DNA of 64,000 nucleotides from Mesorhizobium zhangyense (GCF_011045115.1 NZ_JAAKZG010000017.1:1-64000); one strand, 5' to 3'. Positions 8,815 to 18,017 are shown, counted from the first letter of the stretch. Numbers and translations are program-made. Notes: generated by a model from the sequence alone, not told the origin.

Positions 8815-10020
8815 ATGGACGCAAGCCTCTCTAAGCGACATCTTGAATTCCAGGCTGAGGTGCGCGCGTTTCTGAAAGAGAAGCTCACGCCGGAAATCAA
8901 GGCGCGTTCGCGGCGGCAGACCAGCATGGCCGCCGAGCCCGAACTCGGCATGTGGTGGCATAGGACGCTCTTCGAAAAGGGATGGATCGCGCCGGCCTGG
9001 CCTGCCGAATATGGCGGCACGGGATGGGACGTCGTGGAGCGTCACATTTTCGAAGAGGAGTGCGCGCTCGCCCGGGCGCCGTTGATGTTCCTTGGTGGGC
9101 TTCAGCTTTGCGGTCCAGTGCTCATGCAATTCGGGACATCGGAGCAGAAAGCGCACTTCCTGCCGCGCATCCTGTCGGGCGAGCATTACTGGTGTCAGGG
9201 TTTTTCGGAGCCTGGATCGGGGTCCGATCTATCTTCGCTCAAAACGCGGGCGATACGTGACGGTGACGCCTATGTCGTCAACGGTTCCAAGATATGGACG
9301 ACCCATGCGCACAACGCCAACTGGATATTCATGCTCGTTCGAACCTCGACGGAAGGCCGACAGCAGGCAGGCATCACCTTCCTGCTGTCACCGCTCGACG
9401 CGCCCGGTATTTCTATCCGGCCGATTATTTCGATGTCAGGAGAGCATGAAGTGAACCAGGTCTTCTTCGACGATCTCCGCGTTCCCGTGTCGAACCGGAT
9501 CGGAGACGAAAATGCGGGATGGTCGATTGCCAAATATCTGCTCGAATTCGAGCGAGGCGGAAGCTACGCAGCTTCGGCTCGCGCCTTTCTCGACGAAGCA
9601 CGAGAGACCGCGAACCTACGCGATGAGTTTGATGAAGAATGTTTGTGGGACGATCCATCGTTCCGCCGCCGCTATGCGGAAATCGACATAAGGGTGACGG
9701 CACAAAGCTGGACCGAGAAGCGTGTGGTGGCAAGCTTGGCGGCCGGTCAGCGCATCGGCGACACCATGGCGTCGATCCTGAAAGTACATGGCTCCGAGGT
9801 GCAGCAACTGGCAGGCGAGCTTGCAATGTATGCGCTCGGCGTACTGGGCATTCCGGACCAGAGACAAGCACTTGCGCCCGGAAGCAACACCGCGGCGATT
9901 GGGCCGGAATTCGCGGTTCGCGCGACGGCCCAATACCTTAATGACCGGGCGCGGTCGATCTATGGCGGTTCAAACGAGGTCCAGCGCAACATCATCGCCC
10001 GTTCGGTGATCAAAAGCTGA
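8815..10020 (+). CDS. Acyl-CoA dehydrogenase (about 400-aa type)
   Basis: FAD-dependent enzyme, 401 aa, introducing an alpha-beta double bond into an acyl-CoA. Visible motifs are PAWPAEYGGTGWD in the N-terminal helical domain, QGFSEPGSGSDLSSLKTRA (FAD/substrate loop), VVNGSKIWTTHAHNANW in the beta domain and a C-terminal SIYGGSNEVQRNIIARSV. The position occupied by catalytic Glu in medium-chain enzymes (YEGT) is Gly here, as in many bacterial members that use a Glu elsewhere. It belongs to the longer of two subtypes in this window (compare 15715-16914). A 377-aa subtype partner lies at 12366, so a heteromeric enzyme is possible. Confidence 0.9.
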   Translation: MDASLSKRHLEFQAEVRAFLKEKLTPEIKARSRRQTSMAAEPELGMWWHRTLFEKGWIAPAWPAEYGGTGWDVVERHIFEEECALARAPLMFLGGLQLCGPVLMQFGTSEQKAHFLPRILSGEHYWCQGFSEPGSGSDLSSLKTRAIRDGDAYVVNGSKIWTTHAHNANWIFMLVRTSTEGRQQAGITFLLSPLDAPGISIRPIISMSGEHEVNQVFFDDLRVPVSNRIGDENAGWSIAKYLLEFERGGSYAASARAFLDEARETANLRDEFDEECLWDDPSFRRRYAEIDIRVTAQSWTEKRVVASLAAGQRIGDTMASILKVHGSEVQQLAGELAMYALGVLGIPDQRQALAPGSNTAAIGPEFAVRATAQYLNDRARSIYGGSNEVQRNIIARSVIKS

Positions 10021-10093
10021 CCTTGCGCTTCCGCGAAGCGGTTTCGACATTTTCATGCTCGTCGAGCAGACACCGCCGCGGACCAAAATCCAT

Positions 10094-10111
10094 GTCACCG
10101 GTGCCGGGGAC
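10094..10111 (+). promoter_or_regulatory. GTCAC-N8-GGGAC inverted repeat (regulon motif)
   Basis: Left half GTCAC, right half GGGAC followed by GGACG. It lies in the 190-base gap before the MaoC gene, ending 100 bases upstream of its ATG. Confidence 0.55.
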
Positions 10112-10210
10112 GGACGACGGGTTCATTCTGAGGCTATTGGTCAGCCAGGCATCGCCAGCGTTTCAGGTGAAACGATGTCAGCAGCCAATATTGCGAGAGG
10201 ACTATAGGCA

Positions 10211-10663
10211 ATGCGCGTATTCGAGAGCCCGAGCGAGTTGGGCAAAGTCATTGGCGAACGCATCGGACCCGGCGAATGGATTACTGTTACCCAGAAGATG
10301 ATCGATGATTTCGCCAACGCCACCGGCGATCATCAATGGATTCACGTGGATGTCGAACGAGCAAAGCGTGAAGCACCCGGCGGCAAGACGATTGCGCATG
10401 GCTATCTCGTCATGTCCATTATCGGGGTCCTGCAACCGACGATCTATACGGTCCGCTCGTCCCGTACGCTCAACTACGGCATAAACAAGCTGCGGTTCCT
10501 CAATGCGGTTCCTGTGGATTCTCGAATTAGACTGAGCGAAGTCATCCGGTCGGTCGAGGAAGCATCGGGCGGCCTGCGCGTCACCTCCGAAATCACCATC
10601 GAGATCGAAGGCGCGGAGCGTCCCGCCTTGGTCGCCGACATCCTCTTCCTTTACTTCGCCTGA
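10211..10663 (+). CDS. MaoC-family (R)-specific enoyl-CoA hydratase
   Basis: Single hot-dog domain, 150 aa, the usual length for MaoC/PhaJ hydratases. The catalytic Asp/His pair is visible in FANATGDHQWIHVD, followed by GGKTIAHGYLVMSI, the family hydratase-2 motif. It would hydrate an enoyl-CoA to the (R)-3-hydroxyacyl-CoA, which fits the HSD17B4-like dehydrogenase at 17005-17928 rather than an (S)-specific route. The start follows GAGAGGACTATAGGCA. A motif copy upstream (10094-10111) suggests it begins a transcription unit continuing through the CoA ligase, dehydrogenase and crotonase to 14432. Confidence 0.88.
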   Translation: MRVFESPSELGKVIGERIGPGEWITVTQKMIDDFANATGDHQWIHVDVERAKREAPGGKTIAHGYLVMSIIGVLQPTIYTVRSSRTLNYGINKLRFLNAVPVDSRIRLSEVIRSVEEASGGLRVTSEITIEIEGAERPALVADILFLYFA

Positions 10664-10734
10664 GCGTTCACCGGCTACGCGACATGGCCCTTATCGCCTG
10701 ACCCACTTCATCCGTTCTCTGGGAGGAGACGACA

Positions 10735-12336
10735 ATGACAACGGTCGTAGAATGGCCTTCCGAGGCCGCAGAACGTGCCGCGCTCGGCACTCTGACTGAC
10801 CTCATAGGCTTTCATGCAGCACGTCGTCCCGAGAAGCCTGCGCTTTATTTCGAGGGCCAGACGCTGACGTTCCGGGAATGGAACAAACGCAGCAACAGGA
10901 TTGCGAACGGTCTGATCGAAGCTGGGTGCGGGCCACAGACCCGCATTGGCTATCTCGGCAAGAACGATTCCCGCTATTTCGAGGTGATGATGGGCTGCGC
11001 CAAGTCCAACACGGTCCTCACTGCAATCAGCTGGCGGTTGGCTCTGCCCGAGATCATTTTTCTCCTGAGCGACTTCGACACCGAGCTTCTTTTCATCGAC
11101 GTGGATTTCCTCGGATATCTGGACAGCATAAGGACTGCACTGCCTGCAATCCGCAAAGTGGTGATTATCGGCAGCGAGGTTCCCGAGACCGAGGAATTCG
11201 ATCGCTGGCGGGACAGGCAGCCGGACGCCGAACCACATGTAAAATGCCAGCCGGATGACGTGGTGCTGCAGCTTCACACCTCGGGTACGACCGGTCGTCC
11301 GAAAGGCGCGATGCTGACGAACGCCAATGTCCTCAACGCCGCGCGCCATGCTGAAAGTGGCGAACTGGGAGCATGGAGCGAAGACGATATTGTTCTCGTA
11401 CCTCTACCGCTTTTCCATAGCGGTGGGACATGCTGGGCCATGTACGCCCCTTATGTAGGTGCCGCGAACTTCATCACCCGCGAGGCCAACAGTGCCTATG
11501 TCCTGAAGGCTTTGGCGTCGGCTCCCATTACCAAGGCTGGACTGGTGCCGGCCATCATTCAGCAGATCATCAACGATCCGGCCTTCGACAGAAGGAATAT
11601 CCAGGCACTGAAGATCATCGGCTATGGCGGTTCTCCTATTACGGTCGACCTACTGCGTCGCGGTATCAAGGAATTGGGCTGCGGCTTCATCCAGATGTTC
11701 GGCATGACCGAAACGGCAACGATGGGGACCACTCTGCTGCCGGAGGACCATGACCTGAACAGGCCGGAGCTTCTCACTTCCTGCGGCAAGCCGCTGGGCG
11801 ACATGGAAATCAAGGTCGTCAATGCCAATGGGAGTGAACTGACGGCCGGCCAGACCGGTGAGATCCTGTTGCGCAGCGGTTCGGTGATGAAAGGCTATTA
11901 CGGAAAGCCGGAAGCCACTGCCGAAGTTATCCGGGATGGCTGGTATCATTCAGGCGATGCCGGCTATCTGGATGAAGACGGCTATCTCTATATCCGCGAC
12001 CGTATCAAGGACATGATCATCTCGGGTGGAGAGAACATCTATCCCGCCGAGGTCGAGCAGGCGATGGCCGAGCATCCATCCGTTCTGGAAGTCGGTGTCG
12101 TGGGTGTTCCATCGGAAAAATGGGGCGAAGAAGTCAAAGCTTTCGTCGCCTTGCGGCCGGACTGTCGCGCTACAGCTGATGAACTGATTGCACACGCGCG
12201 GTCCCTGATCGCGTCGTTCAAATGTCCGAAAACCGTTGAGTTTCTGGATGCTCTTCCGCGCAATCCTTCCGGGAAAATCCTCAAGCGCGAACTGCGTGCC
12301 CCTTACTGGCCGGACAAGACGCGCAAGGCGAACTGA
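10735..12336 (+). CDS. AMP-forming acyl-CoA synthetase / CoA ligase
   Basis: ANL-family ligase, 533 aa, with intact motifs: HTSGTTGRPKGAML (P-loop), FGMTETATMG (A5), GWYHSGDAGYLDEDG (A7), RDRIKDMIISGGENIYP (A8 hinge) and PRNPSGKILKRELR carrying the catalytic Lys. It should activate a carboxylic acid to its CoA thioester via an acyl-adenylate in the cytoplasm. GGGAGGAGACGACA precedes the ATG. In contrast to the degenerate protein at 5645-7531, it has every residue expected for activity. Context suggests it activates the pathway substrate or an intermediate. Confidence 0.92.
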   Translation: MTTVVEWPSEAAERAALGTLTDLIGFHAARRPEKPALYFEGQTLTFREWNKRSNRIANGLIEAGCGPQTRIGYLGKNDSRYFEVMMGCAKSNTVLTAISWRLALPEIIFLLSDFDTELLFIDVDFLGYLDSIRTALPAIRKVVIIGSEVPETEEFDRWRDRQPDAEPHVKCQPDDVVLQLHTSGTTGRPKGAMLTNANVLNAARHAESGELGAWSEDDIVLVPLPLFHSGGTCWAMYAPYVGAANFITREANSAYVLKALASAPITKAGLVPAIIQQIINDPAFDRRNIQALKIIGYGGSPITVDLLRRGIKELGCGFIQMFGMTETATMGTTLLPEDHDLNRPELLTSCGKPLGDMEIKVVNANGSELTAGQTGEILLRSGSVMKGYYGKPEATAEVIRDGWYHSGDAGYLDEDGYLYIRDRIKDMIISGGENIYPAEVEQAMAEHPSVLEVGVVGVPSEKWGEEVKAFVALRPDCRATADELIAHARSLIASFKCPKTVEFLDALPRNPSGKILKRELRAPYWPDKTRKAN

Positions 12337-12365
12337 GCCTGTTGGCTTGAAGGGACGTTTACCTA

Positions 12366-13499
12366 ATGGATTTCGACTTCACAGTAGAACAACAGATGCT
12401 GCGCGACACGCTCAGTAGCTACTTGGCCGAACACTGGGACTTTGCTGGGCGGCGGCGTGAATTTCGGGATATTGCACCGGGCGCGACAGCTCTGTGGCGT
12501 GGGATTGCGAGCGACCTAGGTCTGTTTGGGGCCGCATTTCCAACCGAAGCCGGTGGTCTCGGCGGCGGCGCCGTCGAGACCATGCTGATCATGGAGCAGT
12601 TCGGCAGGGCGCTTGTAACGGAGCCCTACCTTTCCACAGCTGTGATTGCCGGCAGTGTATTGAAGCGATGGGGTAGTGAGAAGGCACTCGGTCTCATCGC
12701 GGAGGTCATTTCCGGTCAGACGATTATTGCCTTAGCGCATGACGAGCAATCGACGCGTTTTCGCCTTGCGAATGTCCGAACGCGTGCCGTGCGGCGCGGA
12801 GACGGCTATTGCGTGAGCGGACGCAAATCGGTGGTCCTGGGTGGCCCGGTCGCGACCCATTTTCTCGTTACTGCGGAGACGGAAAGAGGTTTGACGCTGC
12901 TGCGGATCCCGGCATCGGCTGCAGGCGTCAGTCGTGAAGATTTTGTCGCGATCGACGGTCAGCGCGCCTCCAATATCGACTTCGATAACGCATCAGCCTT
13001 GTCTCTGGTCGGCTCGGAAGGTGAAGGGCTGGCGCTTCTGGAACCGGCAATCGACGATGCGATTGTGGCGCTTGGTGCCGAATCCATCGGAATCATGCGG
13101 GAATTGATAGACCGGACGACCACCTATCTGCAGCAGCGAAAGCAATTCGGTCAGCCGCTGGCCTCTTTCCAGGTTTTGCAGCATCGGCTTGCCGACATGG
13201 CCATCCACTTCGAACAGGCTCTTTCCATGGTCTACATGGCTACCCTCGCGCTGCAGGACGATGGTGACCGTCCCGCTGCGGTTTCGGCAATGAAAATACA
13301 GGCCGACAAGTCACTTAGATTCGTCAGCCAGCAGGCCGTGCAGCTTCACGGAGGCATGGGCATCACCGATGAGCTGGCGATCGGTCACTATTTCAAGCGA
13401 GCGCTTGTGATCATGGCGAGCTTCGGCAACGAAGACGACCACTACCGTCGCTATGACGCCCTGATGCTGAAGCGAGGAACAGACAAGGCCGCTGCCTGA
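12366..13499 (+). CDS. Acyl-CoA dehydrogenase (about 377-aa type)
   Basis: Shorter-subtype acyl-CoA dehydrogenase, 377 aa, starting MDFDFTVEQQMLRDTLSSYL. The N-terminal AAFPTEAGGLGGGAVETMLI, RKQFGQPLASFQVLQHRLAD in the FAD-binding helical domain and LHGGMGITDELAIGHYFKR at the C-terminus are visible. The usual EPGSGSD loop is replaced by a weaker AHDEQSTRFRLAN region. This resembles the second subunit of heteromeric bacterial acyl-CoA dehydrogenases, such as those of steroid side-chain degradation, where one subunit supplies the catalytic base and the other FAD contacts. The 401-aa protein at 8815 is the natural partner; this is inference. Confidence 0.88.
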   Translation: MDFDFTVEQQMLRDTLSSYLAEHWDFAGRRREFRDIAPGATALWRGIASDLGLFGAAFPTEAGGLGGGAVETMLIMEQFGRALVTEPYLSTAVIAGSVLKRWGSEKALGLIAEVISGQTIIALAHDEQSTRFRLANVRTRAVRRGDGYCVSGRKSVVLGGPVATHFLVTAETERGLTLLRIPASAAGVSREDFVAIDGQRASNIDFDNASALSLVGSEGEGLALLEPAIDDAIVALGAESIGIMRELIDRTTTYLQQRKQFGQPLASFQVLQHRLADMAIHFEQALSMVYMATLALQDDGDRPAAVSAMKIQADKSLRFVSQQAVQLHGGMGITDELAIGHYFKRALVIMASFGNEDDHYRRYDALMLKRGTDKAAA

Positions 13500-13532
13500 G
13501 ACCAATGGCAATGAGCCGGTACTGGAGGCAAG

Positions 13533-14432
13533 ATGCACTACGACACCATCATCTATTCGGTCGAAGACAAGATCGCGACGATCACGCTGAATAGGCCCGA
13601 GAAGCTGAATTCGGTGAGCGAGGAGATGATAGACGAGATCATCGCCGCTCTCGATGAAGCTGATGGTGATGATGCGGTGCGTGCGGTTGTCTTTGCCGGA
13701 AACGGACGCCTTTTCTGTGCGGGTGCCGATCTCTCAGCCGGCGACAAGACATTCGACTATGACAGCCAGGCAGACGGGCAGGGTGGGTCGCCGGTGCAGG
13801 CCGACGGCAGCGTCGACTATTCCGACGTGCGTGTCCGCGACGGAGCAGGGCGATTGACGTTGCGCCTCTATCGCAGCCTCAAACCTGTCATTGCCGCCAT
13901 CCACGGTGCCGCAGTGGGCGTCGGTGTCACGATGACGCTCGCCATGGACGCCCGCTTTGCAACGACGGATGCCCGCTTCGGGTTCGTATTCACGCGTCGA
14001 GGTATCGTGCCGGAAGGTGCGTCTACCTGGTTCCTGCAGCGGCTCGTTGGGCTTGATCGCGCCCTCGACTGGTGTCTTACCGGGCGAATGCTGAGTGCAC
14101 AGGAGGCGGTTGAGGGTGGACTGGTGCGTTCCCTGCATGCGCCGGAGGATTTGCTGCCGGCTGCCTATGCGTACGCAAAGGAGATTGCGGACAACACGTC
14201 TCCCGTTTCGGTCGCGCTGACACGGCAGATGCTCTGGCGCATGGCGGGTGCGGACCATCCTATGGCAGCGCACCGGCTCGACAGCCGTGGTGTTTACGCG
14301 CGCGGGCGCACTGCGGATGCGCGCGAAGGGGTGGCGAGTTTTCTGGAGAAGCGCAAGGCTGATTTTCCCGACCGCGTGTCTCGCGACATGCCGGACTTTT
14401 TTCCGTGGTGGCAAGAGCCCGATTATTCTTAG
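13533..14432 (+). CDS. Enoyl-CoA hydratase/isomerase (crotonase) family protein
   Basis: Crotonase-fold protein, 299 aa, slightly long for the family because of an insert of about 35 residues rich in Asp/Gly (near DKTFDYDSQADGQGG) after the oxyanion-hole segment GRLFCAGADLSAGD. The second oxyanion element IHGAAVGVGVTMTLAMD is present without the first catalytic Glu, while GIVPEGAST retains the second Glu. It is the last gene of the plus-strand block and faces the convergent acyl-CoA dehydrogenase gene across a repeat element. Hydration, isomerisation or C-C hydrolysis are all possible for this subfamily. Confidence 0.88.
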   Translation: MHYDTIIYSVEDKIATITLNRPEKLNSVSEEMIDEIIAALDEADGDDAVRAVVFAGNGRLFCAGADLSAGDKTFDYDSQADGQGGSPVQADGSVDYSDVRVRDGAGRLTLRLYRSLKPVIAAIHGAAVGVGVTMTLAMDARFATTDARFGFVFTRRGIVPEGASTWFLQRLVGLDRALDWCLTGRMLSAQEAVEGGLVRSLHAPEDLLPAAYAYAKEIADNTSPVSVALTRQMLWRMAGADHPMAAHRLDSRGVYARGRTADAREGVASFLEKRKADFPDRVSRDMPDFFPWWQEPDYS

Positions 14433-14440
14433 ATCGCCAT

Positions 14441-14532
14441 GCGTCCATTCGGACGCACAAAAGACGATATAACACTTTGAATGAGCATCGGAATATTCCG
14501 AAAACCGGATCCACTTTTCGGTCCGATGCTCT
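14441..14532. repeat. Rhizobial-type palindromic intergenic repeat
   Basis: Two nested hairpins lie between convergent genes: GCGTCC-ATTC-GGACGC at 14441-14456, and a 10-bp arm GAGCATCGGA (14483) matching TCCGATGCTC (14522) with an inner CCGAAAA/TTTTCGG stem. The layout and wording match a dispersed intergenic element I recall from Rhizobium/Agrobacterium genomes. It could serve as a bidirectional terminator. Confidence 0.6.
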
Positions 14533-14560
14533 CGCCGGCGCTACTGCTCTTGTGGGGCGG

Positions 14561-15697
14561 TCAAGCCAGTTCGGATGGCAAGCTTGCGAAGCGCTTCTGA
14601 TGAAAATCTATGTCGCCGAGCATCGTTTCGACCATGAGCAGTCGCTTGAAATAGTGGCCAATGGAAAGCTCGTTCGTCATGCCGATGCCTCCGTGAAGCT
14701 GAATGGCGTTGCGGCCGACGATGCGTGCCGAGCGACCAACCTGCACCTTGGCAGCCGAAGCGGCGCGGGCGCGCTCATTGGCGTCCGCGGTTGCCGAAAC
14801 GGCCGCATAAAGTGTCATCGCGCGAGAACATTCCAGTTGCACCCTAAGATCGACGATACGGTGCTGGATGATTTGGAAATCGCCGATCGCCTGCCCGAAC
14901 TGCTTGCGGACCTTTACATAGGCGAGCGTTGCCTCGATGAGCGCCTGCATGGCGCCAACGCCTTCCGCGCATAGATAGGCAATTGCGCGGTCGGTCACGG
15001 CCTCGACTGCCAGAAGGGCATCGCCTTCCGATCCTATCAGCGCCTCTGCGACCACATTGTCGAAGATGATGTCGGCGGCCTGCCGGTCATCGACGGTTGA
15101 ATACGCGCGGATCGACACGCCGGGGTTCTTCGGGTCGACCAGAAACAGGCTGAGTCCAGTCTTGTCCGTCGTATCGCCACCCGTCCGTGCCAGAACGATC
15201 AGCTTGTCGGCGCTTGGCGCATCGAGCACGAGAATCTTCTCGCCCGAGATGGTGTATCCATTCGATGTTTTCTGAGCGTGCGTGGCGACGGTGTTGAGTG
15301 AGAAGCGCGATTGCTTCTCGGCAAAGGCGAAAGCCAGCCTGGCGGTGCCTTCCGCGATGCGCGGAAGCCATTCCGCTTTCTGCACCTCGGTTCCGGCTTC
15401 GAGAATGAGATTGCTACCAAACACGATCGACGAGAGGTATGGCTCGGTGACGAGATGAGAGCCGAAAGCCTCGCCGATGATCATCTGGTCGATCGCGCCG
15501 AATCCGAGCCCGCCATGGGCTTCCGGTATCGTGATGCCAAGCCAGCCCATACTGGCGAAACTCTTCCAGTTTTCTTCGGAATGGGGAGGCTTGCGTGCTA
15601 TGAGCCGACGCCATTGGTCGAACTGATAATTCCGCCCAAGCCAACCCTGGAGGCTGTCTTTGAGCATGCTTTGCTCTTCGCTGAACCGGTAGTCCAT
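14561..15697 (-). CDS. Acyl-CoA dehydrogenase (about 378-aa type)
   Basis: Shorter-subtype acyl-CoA dehydrogenase, 378 aa, beginning MDYRFSEEQSMLKDSLQGWL, close in style to 12366-13499. Visible are ITIPEAHGGLGFGAIDQMII, AFAEKQSRFSLNTVATHA in place of the standard EPGSGSD loop, VRKQFGQAIGDFQIIQHRIVDLR and a C-terminal LHGGIGMTNELSIGHYFKR. It begins 17 bases after the stop of the 399-aa dehydrogenase gene, so the two are almost certainly co-expressed and may form one heteromeric enzyme. GGGAGACAACAATC precedes the ATG. Confidence 0.9.
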   Translation of the reverse strand: MDYRFSEEQSMLKDSLQGWLGRNYQFDQWRRLIARKPPHSEENWKSFASMGWLGITIPEAHGGLGFGAIDQMIIGEAFGSHLVTEPYLSSIVFGSNLILEAGTEVQKAEWLPRIAEGTARLAFAFAEKQSRFSLNTVATHAQKTSNGYTISGEKILVLDAPSADKLIVLARTGGDTTDKTGLSLFLVDPKNPGVSIRAYSTVDDRQAADIIFDNVVAEALIGSEGDALLAVEAVTDRAIAYLCAEGVGAMQALIEATLAYVKVRKQFGQAIGDFQIIQHRIVDLRVQLECSRAMTLYAAVSATADANERARAASAAKVQVGRSARIVGRNAIQLHGGIGMTNELSIGHYFKRLLMVETMLGDIDFHQKRFASLPSELA

Positions 15698-15714
15698 GAT
15701 TGTTGTCTCCCTGT

Positions 15715-16914
15715 TCAGGCGCCTGCGTAAATCATCTTGGCGAGAATGTTCTGCTGCGTCTCGGTAGAGCCGCCATAGATCGTTGCTGCGCGCAGGAAGA
15801 GGAATTCCTCCATCTTGCCCTGAGCGATATCCGGTGCGGATGGCGAGAACATCGAGCCGTCCTGCAGGCTTTCATAGGCGAGGCCGGAATAGCCCATGGC
15901 TTCGATCGACAATTCCGTGACGGCCTGTATGATTTGCGAACCGCGCAGCTTCAGGATGCTGGCCGAAAGCATGTTGTCGATACCCTGGTCCATTTCCCAG
16001 GCAATCCGCAGACCCATCTGCTCGAGCATTACCAGATCGATCTCAATTGCGGTTGCTTTCTCCTGAAATGAAGGATCGTCAAGCAAGGTGCCTTGCCCGA
16101 CGGGCGTCTCGCGGGCGATCTGGCGAAGTCGTTGCAGGCGCCGCTTGGAGCGTGCGATCTCGGCGATGGTGAAGCGTTCATGCCCGAGAAGGAATTTGGC
16201 GTAGGTCCAGCCCTTGCCTTCCTCGCCCACAAGGCTCGAACGCGGAACCCGAACATTCTCGAAGAATGTTTCATTGAGGCTATGACCTCGATCGATCGAA
16301 ATTATAGGGCGAATGGTGATGCCGGGCGTATCCACCGGAAACACCAGGAACGAGATGCCCTGTTGTGGCTTCACGGTGGTGTCCGTTCGTGCGAGGCAGA
16401 AAATCATATTGGCGTTGTGCGCCAGACTGGTCCAGATCTTCTGGCCGTTGATGATGTACTCGTCACCATCGACAACTGCCCTGGTTTTGAGCGAGGCAAG
16501 GTCAGACCCTGAACCGGGCTCGGAAAAACCCTGGCACCAGTAATCGTCGCCGGTGAGTATTCGTGGAAGATAGCGGGCCTTCTGCTCGTCGCTGCCGAAA
16601 GTGTAGATCACCGGGCCGACCATCGTGACGCCATGACCCGCCATCAGCGGCAGAGGACCGTCGGCCATGCAGTATTCTTCGTCGAAAATATAACGCTGAA
16701 CGGCGCTCCAGCCGGTTCCGCCGTACTTCTTCGGCCACGAAGGCGCGGACCAGCCTTTTTGATGAAGGATCTTGGTCCAGCGCAGCATGTCTTCGGGATG
16801 AGTGTGAAACATCCGGCGGGCCGTATCCGCGATATCCGCCGGCAGATTTTCGCGGATGAACGCCCTGACTTCTTGGCGGAAAGCTTTGTCTTCCGCACTG
16901 AGCGCAAGATCCAT
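15715..16914 (-). CDS. Acyl-CoA dehydrogenase (about 399-aa type)
   Basis: Longer-subtype enzyme, 399 aa, starting MDLALSAEDKAFRQEVRAFI. It has APSWPKKYGGTGWSAVQRYI, the FAD/substrate loop QGFSEPGSGSDLASLKTRA, IINGQKIWTSLAHNANMIFC and the C-terminal TIYGGSTETQQNILAKMIY. Its sequence pattern parallels 8815-10020 closely, so the region carries two matched long/short dehydrogenase pairs. It is upstream of the shorter partner in the leftward block and about 90 bases downstream of the HSD17B4-like dehydrogenase. The 90-base gap holds no clear site. Confidence 0.9.
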   Translation of the reverse strand: MDLALSAEDKAFRQEVRAFIRENLPADIADTARRMFHTHPEDMLRWTKILHQKGWSAPSWPKKYGGTGWSAVQRYIFDEEYCMADGPLPLMAGHGVTMVGPVIYTFGSDEQKARYLPRILTGDDYWCQGFSEPGSGSDLASLKTRAVVDGDEYIINGQKIWTSLAHNANMIFCLARTDTTVKPQQGISFLVFPVDTPGITIRPIISIDRGHSLNETFFENVRVPRSSLVGEEGKGWTYAKFLLGHERFTIAEIARSKRRLQRLRQIARETPVGQGTLLDDPSFQEKATAIEIDLVMLEQMGLRIAWEMDQGIDNMLSASILKLRGSQIIQAVTELSIEAMGYSGLAYESLQDGSMFSPSAPDIAQGKMEEFLFLRAATIYGGSTETQQNILAKMIYAGA

Positions 16915-17004
16915 GTCAATCTCCCGTTAGACGTATCGTGGCGTTACTGGGATGAGCCGTAGCCGGCATGACCAGCTACAATCTTTTTGACCAAGCTCGG
17001 CACC

Positions 17005-17928
17005 CTAGGCGCTCAGCGTATCCAGCCGCTCTTGCGTCTTTCCCTCCGTGCCGGCCGTCGACGGGTCAGCAGTCGAAAGGTCGTTGATCTTGTCGAACTG
17101 CTGATCGAACATATCGACCGTAATCGGCTTCGACGGATCGAACTGAACGCCCTTCGTCTCGAAATAGTGCAAACGGCCAAAACCACCGGCTGCGGCCGTG
17201 ATGATCGTGGCCGTGACGTCGCAGCGTTCGCTGGCGAGCCAAGCGACGGCTGGAGAAACAAAGGCCGGGTCGAGCTTTTTCATGAAGCTTTCGTCGATGC
17301 CGAGATTGCCGGTCATCCGGGTAAGCGCACCCGGCGAGATGGCGTTCACAAGCACATTGTTCTTCCGCCCCTCGATGGCGAGGCAATTCATCAGGCCAAG
17401 CATGCCGGCCTTTGCCGAGCCATAGTTTGACTGGCCAAAATTGCCGCTAGTTCCGGCAATCGAGGTCGTGAAGATGACGCGTCCGTATTTCTGCTCGTTC
17501 ATCAGGTTCCAGGCAGCCTTGGTGCAGTAGACGGTGCCCCAGTAATGAACCTGAAAAACTTCCGAAAAATCCTTAAGATCCGATTTTCCGAAGGATTTGT
17601 CCCTGAGGATGCCGGCGTTGTTGACCAGAATGTCTATCTTGCCGAACGCATCCACGGCGGACTTGATGATCTTTTCAGCGCTTTCCTGCGTTGCCACGCT
17701 TTCGTAGTTTGGCACCGCGTCGCCGCCGGCAGCCTTGATCTCGGCAACCACTTTGTCTGCAGCGGCGCTGTCGCCACCCACGCCATTGACGCTGCCGCCG
17801 AGGTCGTTGACCACGACTTTCGCGCCCTGCTTGGCAAGCAGCAATGCGTGCTGCCGACCGAGACCTGATCCGGCGCCCGTAACGACCGCCACCTTACCGT
17901 CCAGCCTTGTTGTCACGTCATTCTCCAT
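17005..17928 (-). CDS. SDR (3R)-hydroxyacyl-CoA dehydrogenase, HSD17B4/MFE-2 type
   Basis: Short-chain dehydrogenase, 307 aa, longer than the usual 250 because of a C-terminal extension ending KTQERLDTLSA. VVTGAGSGLGRQHALLLA is the NAD-binding Gly motif, and VVVNDLGGSVNGVGGDSAAA is typical of the dehydrogenase domain of peroxisomal multifunctional enzyme 2. The catalytic Tyr/Lys is in SNYGSAKAGMLG and the Ser in TTSIAGTSG. It probably oxidises (3R)-hydroxyacyl-CoA made by the MaoC hydratase at 10211. The ribosome-binding site before the ATG is weak. A motif copy (18018-18034) about 90 bases upstream suggests its own promoter inside the leftward block. Confidence 0.9.
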   Translation of the reverse strand: MENDVTTRLDGKVAVVTGAGSGLGRQHALLLAKQGAKVVVNDLGGSVNGVGGDSAAADKVVAEIKAAGGDAVPNYESVATQESAEKIIKSAVDAFGKIDILVNNAGILRDKSFGKSDLKDFSEVFQVHYWGTVYCTKAAWNLMNEQKYGRVIFTTSIAGTSGNFGQSNYGSAKAGMLGLMNCLAIEGRKNNVLVNAISPGALTRMTGNLGIDESFMKKLDPAFVSPAVAWLASERCDVTATIITAAAGGFGRLHYFETKGVQFDPSKPITVDMFDQQFDKINDLSTADPSTAGTEGKTQERLDTLSA

Positions 17929-18017
17929 TCATATCTACTGTTCAAATTTTGATCCGCGACAGCGCCGGGCGTGCCGCATCTTGCTGGCAGATGAGCCGAA
18001 ACGGTCCCTCTCGCTCA

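Noticed and set aside
10023-10301. 92-codon plus-strand open frame before MaoC
   Set aside because: It overlaps the regulon motif and the MaoC start, lacks a good ribosome-binding site and has no family-like sequence.
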